Position numbers and translations under genes: made by a program. Positions 16,009-18,712 of a stretch of DNA of 18,712 nucleotides are shown here, piece after piece; position 1 is the stretch's first letter, and each line of letters begins with the position of its first letter. Source of the stretch: Sediminicola sp047612485 (lineage in GTDB: Bacteria; Bacteroidota; Bacteroidia; Flavobacteriales; Flavobacteriaceae); the NCBI GenBank assembly GCA_047612485.1, contig JBLGAT010000051.1:1-18712 (forward strand). Reading direction: 5' to 3'. The notes below the pieces were generated by a model. The model did not search any database, was not told the origin of the DNA, and worked only from the letters and a program-made list of their open reading frames with translations.

Positions 16009-17496
16009 ATGAAAAAGTATAGTTTATTTTTAGTCTTTATTCTTCTTACAGGAACTTTCCTTAGTTCTTGTGAAAAAGAGTATTTGGATCAAGTACCCAC
16101 AGAAGATGTTTCTGCCGCTAGCGCAACCGAAACAACAGGGAATTTGTTTTTAGTGATCAATGGGATTCACAGATCTCTCTATATTAGATATGGAGCGCAG
16201 GGCAGAACAGGTATTAGTTCTTTGATGCTTCAAAATGAGAATTTAGGTGAAGATTATGTAAATACATCAAGGGCCAATAATTGGTTTATTGCTACCTCGG
16301 GTTGGCAATCACATACCAATGCAACTTCTGATGATGATTTATTCCCTTATCGCACCTATTACAGAATAATCAGAAATGCCAATGTTATTATAAATGGGGC
16401 CGAAAATGCGGTAGGAGAGGAATCCGAGAGAAATGCTGCAATAGGTCAAGCGTTGACATATAGAGCGTGGGCCCATTTCCAAATGGTACAATTATACGGA
16501 CAACGGTATGAAGCAGGTGGTGGTAACACACAATTAGGCATACCTATTCGTCTCACCGCAACCAATGAACCTTTGGCTAGAAATACGGTAGAAGAGGTTT
16601 ACGCACAGGTAAACCAAGATTTAGACGATGCTATAACGATTTTTAGCAGTTACACTAGACCAAATAAATCTCATTTAGATGTGAGCGTGGCCCAAGGATT
16701 GAAGGCACGTGTTGCCCTTGTACAAGGCAATTATGCAGTAGCTGCAAATTTTGCATCACAAGCGAAAGAAGGGTATCAATTAATGGACAATGATACCTAT
16801 TTCAATAATTTCAGTGATTACAGTAATGTTGAATGGATGTGGGGAAGCTTTATACAAGATGATCAAACCGATGTTTTTGGTAATTTTGGTGCTTATATCT
16901 CACGTAATTTTAGTTCGTCGAATATTAGAGGTAATCCTAAAGCAATAAGCAATTTGCTTTATGATCAAATCTCGGATACGGATGTTCGAAAAAAATTATG
17001 GGATCCAACTGGAGTACATGCAGATTTACCTCCTGGCGTTGTAATTGCCTCTAATTTCTCCCGTAGACCATATACCAACCAAAAGTTTTTGGCTGCAGGC
17101 ACTGGTGACAGTAGAATGGATGTTCCTTATATGAGGGCCGCAGAAATGTACCTCATAGAAGCAGAAGCACTTTCGTACAGTAACGAGGCTGCGGCAAGAC
17201 AAGTGTTGTTTGAACTTGCTTCCAACAGAGATCCAAATTATACCTTATCCGCAAATTCAGGACAGGCCCTTAAGGAAGAAATATATATTCAAAGAAGGGT
17301 AGAATTATGGGGAGAAGGATTTAGATTTTATGATCTAAAGAGGTTAGACCTTCCTTTAGACAGAAGAGGTGCAAATCACAGTTCGGATTTAATCTCTGAT
17401 GTATTTCAGGTTCCAGCTGGTGATAGCAGGTGGCAATGGTTAATTCCACAAGATGCACTTAATGCAAATCCGCTTTTAGTCCAAAATCCCCTTTAA
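16009..17496 (+). CDS. SusD/RagB family substrate-binding lipoprotein
   Basis: This 495-residue surface lipoprotein is the lid and binding partner of the SusC channel. The signal peptide ends in the lipobox LSSC with lipidated Cys21. The following EKE fits the lysine-acidic lipoprotein export signal that sends Bacteroidota lipoproteins to the cell surface. Family motifs are RNANVIINGAE, GQALTYRAWAHFQMVQLYG (TPR helix), PYMRAAEMYLIEAEAL, RRVELWGEGFRFYDLKRLD and the C-terminal LIPQDALNANPLLVQNP. The length is usual. It lies 11 nt after susC and is surely co-transcribed. A strong terminator 21 nt downstream closes the operon without SusE/F, sulfatase, peptidase or glycoside hydrolase genes, so the ligand (glycan or peptide) is unknown. 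Confidence 0.95.
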   Translation: MKKYSLFLVFILLTGTFLSSCEKEYLDQVPTEDVSAASATETTGNLFLVINGIHRSLYIRYGAQGRTGISSLMLQNENLGEDYVNTSRANNWFIATSGWQSHTNATSDDDLFPYRTYYRIIRNANVIINGAENAVGEESERNAAIGQALTYRAWAHFQMVQLYGQRYEAGGGNTQLGIPIRLTATNEPLARNTVEEVYAQVNQDLDDAITIFSSYTRPNKSHLDVSVAQGLKARVALVQGNYAVAANFASQAKEGYQLMDNDTYFNNFSDYSNVEWMWGSFIQDDQTDVFGNFGAYISRNFSSSNIRGNPKAISNLLYDQISDTDVRKKLWDPTGVHADLPPGVVIASNFSRRPYTNQKFLAAGTGDSRMDVPYMRAAEMYLIEAEALSYSNEAAARQVLFELASNRDPNYTLSANSGQALKEEIYIQRRVELWGEGFRFYDLKRLDLPLDRRGANHSSDLISDVFQVPAGDSRWQWLIPQDALNANPLLVQNPL

Positions 17497-17516
17497 TTAT
17501 TTTATTTGAGTTAGTT

Positions 17517-17548
17517 AAAAAAACACCTCCTTTGCGGGGTGTTTTTTG
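17517..17548 (+). terminator. Intrinsic terminator of the susCD operon
   Basis: AACACCTC (17522-17529), a 6-nt loop and GGGGTGTT (17536-17543) form an 8-bp stem with one T-G pair. It is extended by A/T pairs and followed by a T-run. It begins 21 nt after the susD stop, in the right orientation to end the operon. Confidence 0.85.
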
Positions 17549-17568
17549 TTTAAAGAATAGTCAGGAAA

Positions 17569-17604
17569 CAAAAAGCCCTTTTGGATGTCCAAAAGGGCTT
17601 TTTG
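17569..17604. terminator. Second strong hairpin, bidirectional terminator, probably for a lost minus-strand gene
   Basis: CAAAAAGCCCTTTTGGA (17569-17585) and its exact reverse complement (17588-17604) are separated by 2 nt, so the hairpin has a stem of up to 17 bp with A and T runs at its base. It works on either strand. On the minus strand it lies 21 nt beyond the stop codon of the remnant frame at 17625-17755, which it probably once terminated. On the plus strand it backs up the susCD terminator. Confidence 0.8.
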
Positions 17605-17624
17605 TTATGATATTAGATGTCGTA

Positions 17625-17755
17625 TTATCTTTTCTTAAAGACAATTTCTGTACCTGTTAAGATTTTACCCTCAATATCTTCCCCAGCAAGAATTAAGCCG
17701 CCCTTGCAAATAATGCTCTAATTGGCTGATATTCAAGCCTCATATACTTGCCATT
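17625..17755 (-). pseudogene. Possible decayed 3' end of an unrecognised minus-strand gene
   Basis: Two short reverse-strand frames look protein-like but carry no start and are joined only by a frameshift. One (17755-17693) reads NGKYMRLEYQPIRALFA and then stops. The other (17717-17625) reads CKGGLILAGEDIEGKILTGT, then EIVFKKR and a stop, followed 21 nt later by a strong terminator. Amino-acid composition and the terminator suggest the tail of a former gene. Farther upstream (to about 17900) the reverse strand is full of stops. I do not recognise the family. Chance coding-like sequence is a real alternative. Confidence 0.3.
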
Positions 17756-17903
17756 TTACACTACTTGAAATTCAACTTTCCTCAACAGCTGCGGGGATCA
17801 AGCATACTAGTATCACTTTATGGAATCTAAACAATATCCAGGAAATAAAACTCCGCTATGGCATGTTCTTACTATGAGACTTTAAGCTCATATTGTTAAA
17901 TAC

Positions 17904-17921
17904 TTGAGAGTATACTCTTAA
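17904..17921. promoter_or_regulatory. Near-palindrome upstream of the second susC
   Basis: TTGAGAGTATACTCTTAA has a perfect 12-bp core (AGAGTATACTCT, 17907-17918) and extends to 18 bp with one mismatched pair. Its centre is 124 nt before the susC ATG at 18037, against 128 nt for the palindrome of the first susC. It is a possible operator. The two sequences share the TATA centre but not the arms. Confidence 0.35.
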
Positions 17922-18013
17922 TAATTCTTAAAATTGTATTTTTTATTGTTAAAAAAAACCAAAAAAGGGTTAAAATTTAGCTAAAGCTATTAAAAAGTTA
18001 AATCGTCACCGAC

Positions 18014-18023
18014 GACTAATTCT
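18014..18023 (+). promoter_or_regulatory. GACTAATTCT box 13 nt before the second susC
   Basis: This 10-mer is identical in sequence and in distance to the start codon to the one at 12843-12852. Its first two bases lie in the 3' arm of the hairpin at 18003-18015. It could be a conserved mRNA leader element, for translation control or small-RNA pairing, or simply inherited from a common ancestral susC. Confidence 0.45.
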
Positions 18024-18036
18024 AAAATTAAATTTA

Positions 18037-18712
18037 ATGAAATTCAAAGACGCATGGTTACTCACCTTATTTCTGGTGTTTGTAACACAAATCGGATTTT
18101 CCCAAGAAAAAACAATTACAGGAACAGTTACTTCAGCTGTTGATGGACTTCCGCTACCGGGAGTTTCTGTAGTAATTGTAGGAACAACAAGAGGAGCACA
18201 AACCGATTTTGACGGTAATTACAGCATTAATGCTAATGTGGGCCAAAAGCTAAAATTTACCTATTTAGGGCAAAAAACTGCTGAAAGAACTATTGGATCA
18301 TCAAACACTATCAATCTTCAAATGGAGGAAGATGCCGAAGCGCTTGACGAGGTTATAGTAACTGCGTATGGAACATCAACCAAAGAAGCTTTTACAGGTT
18401 CTGCAAGTGTTATTGGCGCTAAAGATCTGGAAATAAGAAGCGTTACCTCCCCTATTGCAGCCATAGAAGGTAGAGCAACGGGTGTTCAGTTCACTTCAGC
18501 TTCTGGGCAACCTGGTTCTTCACCAGGGATTGTGATAAGAGGTGTTGGGACACTTAATGGTAATTCTGATCCGTTATTTGTAGTAGATGGTGTTCAGTAC
18601 GAAGGTGCTTTAAATACAATCAACCAAGAAGACATAGCATCGTTCACCATTCTTAAAGATGCGGCTTCAACATCCTTATATGGTTCTAGAGCTGCTAACG
18701 GAGTTGTTTTAA
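18037..18712 (+). CDS. Second SusC/RagA family transporter, N-terminal 225 residues only
   Basis: An ATG at 18037 opens a frame that runs off the window end. It begins MKFKDAWLLTLFLVFVTQIG, then FSQ, a signal peptide, and continues with the regulatory-like domain (TITGTVTSAVDGLPLPGVSV, TDFDGNYSI), the TonB-box region DEVIVTAYGTS, and the plug with QPGSSPGIVIRGVG, LFVVDGVQY and ILKDAASTSLYGSRAANGVV. The N-terminal domain resembles that of the first SusC closely, whereas the plug differs clearly. The two are therefore paralogues, probably for different ligands. A susD partner would be expected just beyond the window. The gene is separated from the first susCD operon by two terminators, so it is an independent unit. 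Confidence 0.95.
   Translation, partial: MKFKDAWLLTLFLVFVTQIGFSQEKTITGTVTSAVDGLPLPGVSVVIVGTTRGAQTDFDGNYSINANVGQKLKFTYLGQKTAERTIGSSNTINLQMEEDAEALDEVIVTAYGTSTKEAFTGSASVIGAKDLEIRSVTSPIAAIEGRATGVQFTSASGQPGSSPGIVIRGVGTLNGNSDPLFVVDGVQYEGALNTINQEDIASFTILKDAASTSLYGSRAANGVVL

Larger units (their letters stand above)
17756..18036. other. AT-rich intergenic region and leader of the second susC
   Basis: I see no intact gene here. Toward the right it holds the leader of the second susC: a near-palindrome (17904-17921), GTTAAA elements at 17948 and 17969, the short palindrome TTTAGCTAAA (17976-17985), a hairpin TCGTC-ACC-GACGA (18003-18015) and the GACTAATTCT box (18014-18023). The left part may contain further decayed sequence of the remnant gene. 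Confidence 0.5.

Noticed and set aside
1..18712. CRISPR array, insertion sequence, phage, toxin-antitoxin or defence system anywhere in the window.
   Set aside because: No regularly spaced repeats, transposase, integrase or defence-family motifs are visible; the genes are core functions plus Sus-type uptake.

Overview
The window looks like chromosome of a marine-type member of the Bacteroidota, most likely Flavobacteriaceae. This rests on the SusC/SusD pair with a Bacteroidota-style lipoprotein signal, a GT117/DUF2723 membrane protein, the short (410 aa) NusA typical of the group, AT-rich spacers, and repeated matches to the Bacteroidota promoter -7 element TAnnTTTG. No database search was possible, so the genus is left open.

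Layout. Positions 1-1905, minus strand: the rimP-nusA-infB translation/transcription operon. Only the first 17 codons of infB are inside the window. Its leader carries a promoter-like box and a hairpin followed by a T-rich run. Positions 1947-2306, minus: a small PepSY-like protein without an ATG start, possibly a 5'-truncated remnant. Positions 2674-2841, minus: tRNA-Gln(TTG) with an unusually clean promoter and terminator. Positions 2958-6293, plus: a 1111-residue GT117/DUF2723 membrane protein, ending at a bidirectional terminator shared with the next, convergent gene. Positions 6338-8733, minus: a thioredoxin-fold protein lacking both catalytic cysteines, a membrane-anchored metallophosphoesterase, and cutC. 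Positions 8776-12666, plus: a glycosylasparaginase with a Tat-like signal, divergent from cutC, and DNA polymerase I with all three activities apparently intact. Positions 12866-17496, plus: a SusC/SusD outer-membrane uptake pair closed by a terminator, with no enzyme gene attached. Positions 17569-17755: a second strong hairpin and a likely decayed minus-strand gene end. From 18037 to the window end: the start of a second SusC.

The left two thirds are mostly housekeeping or conserved core genes. The right third (Sus region) is accessory nutrient-uptake DNA and is visibly more AT-rich. The glycosylasparaginase could release aspartate from the Asn-GlcNAc stubs of glycoproteins, and the SusCD pair would import oligomers, but nothing here shows that they act on the same substrate.

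I found no CRISPR array, insertion sequence, phage gene or recognisable defence system. The observations most worth following are (1) the terminator-like hairpin in the rimP-nusA leader, (2) a leader architecture shared by the two SusC genes, with an identical GACTAATTCT box 13 nt before both start codons, and (3) the cysteine-less thioredoxin.
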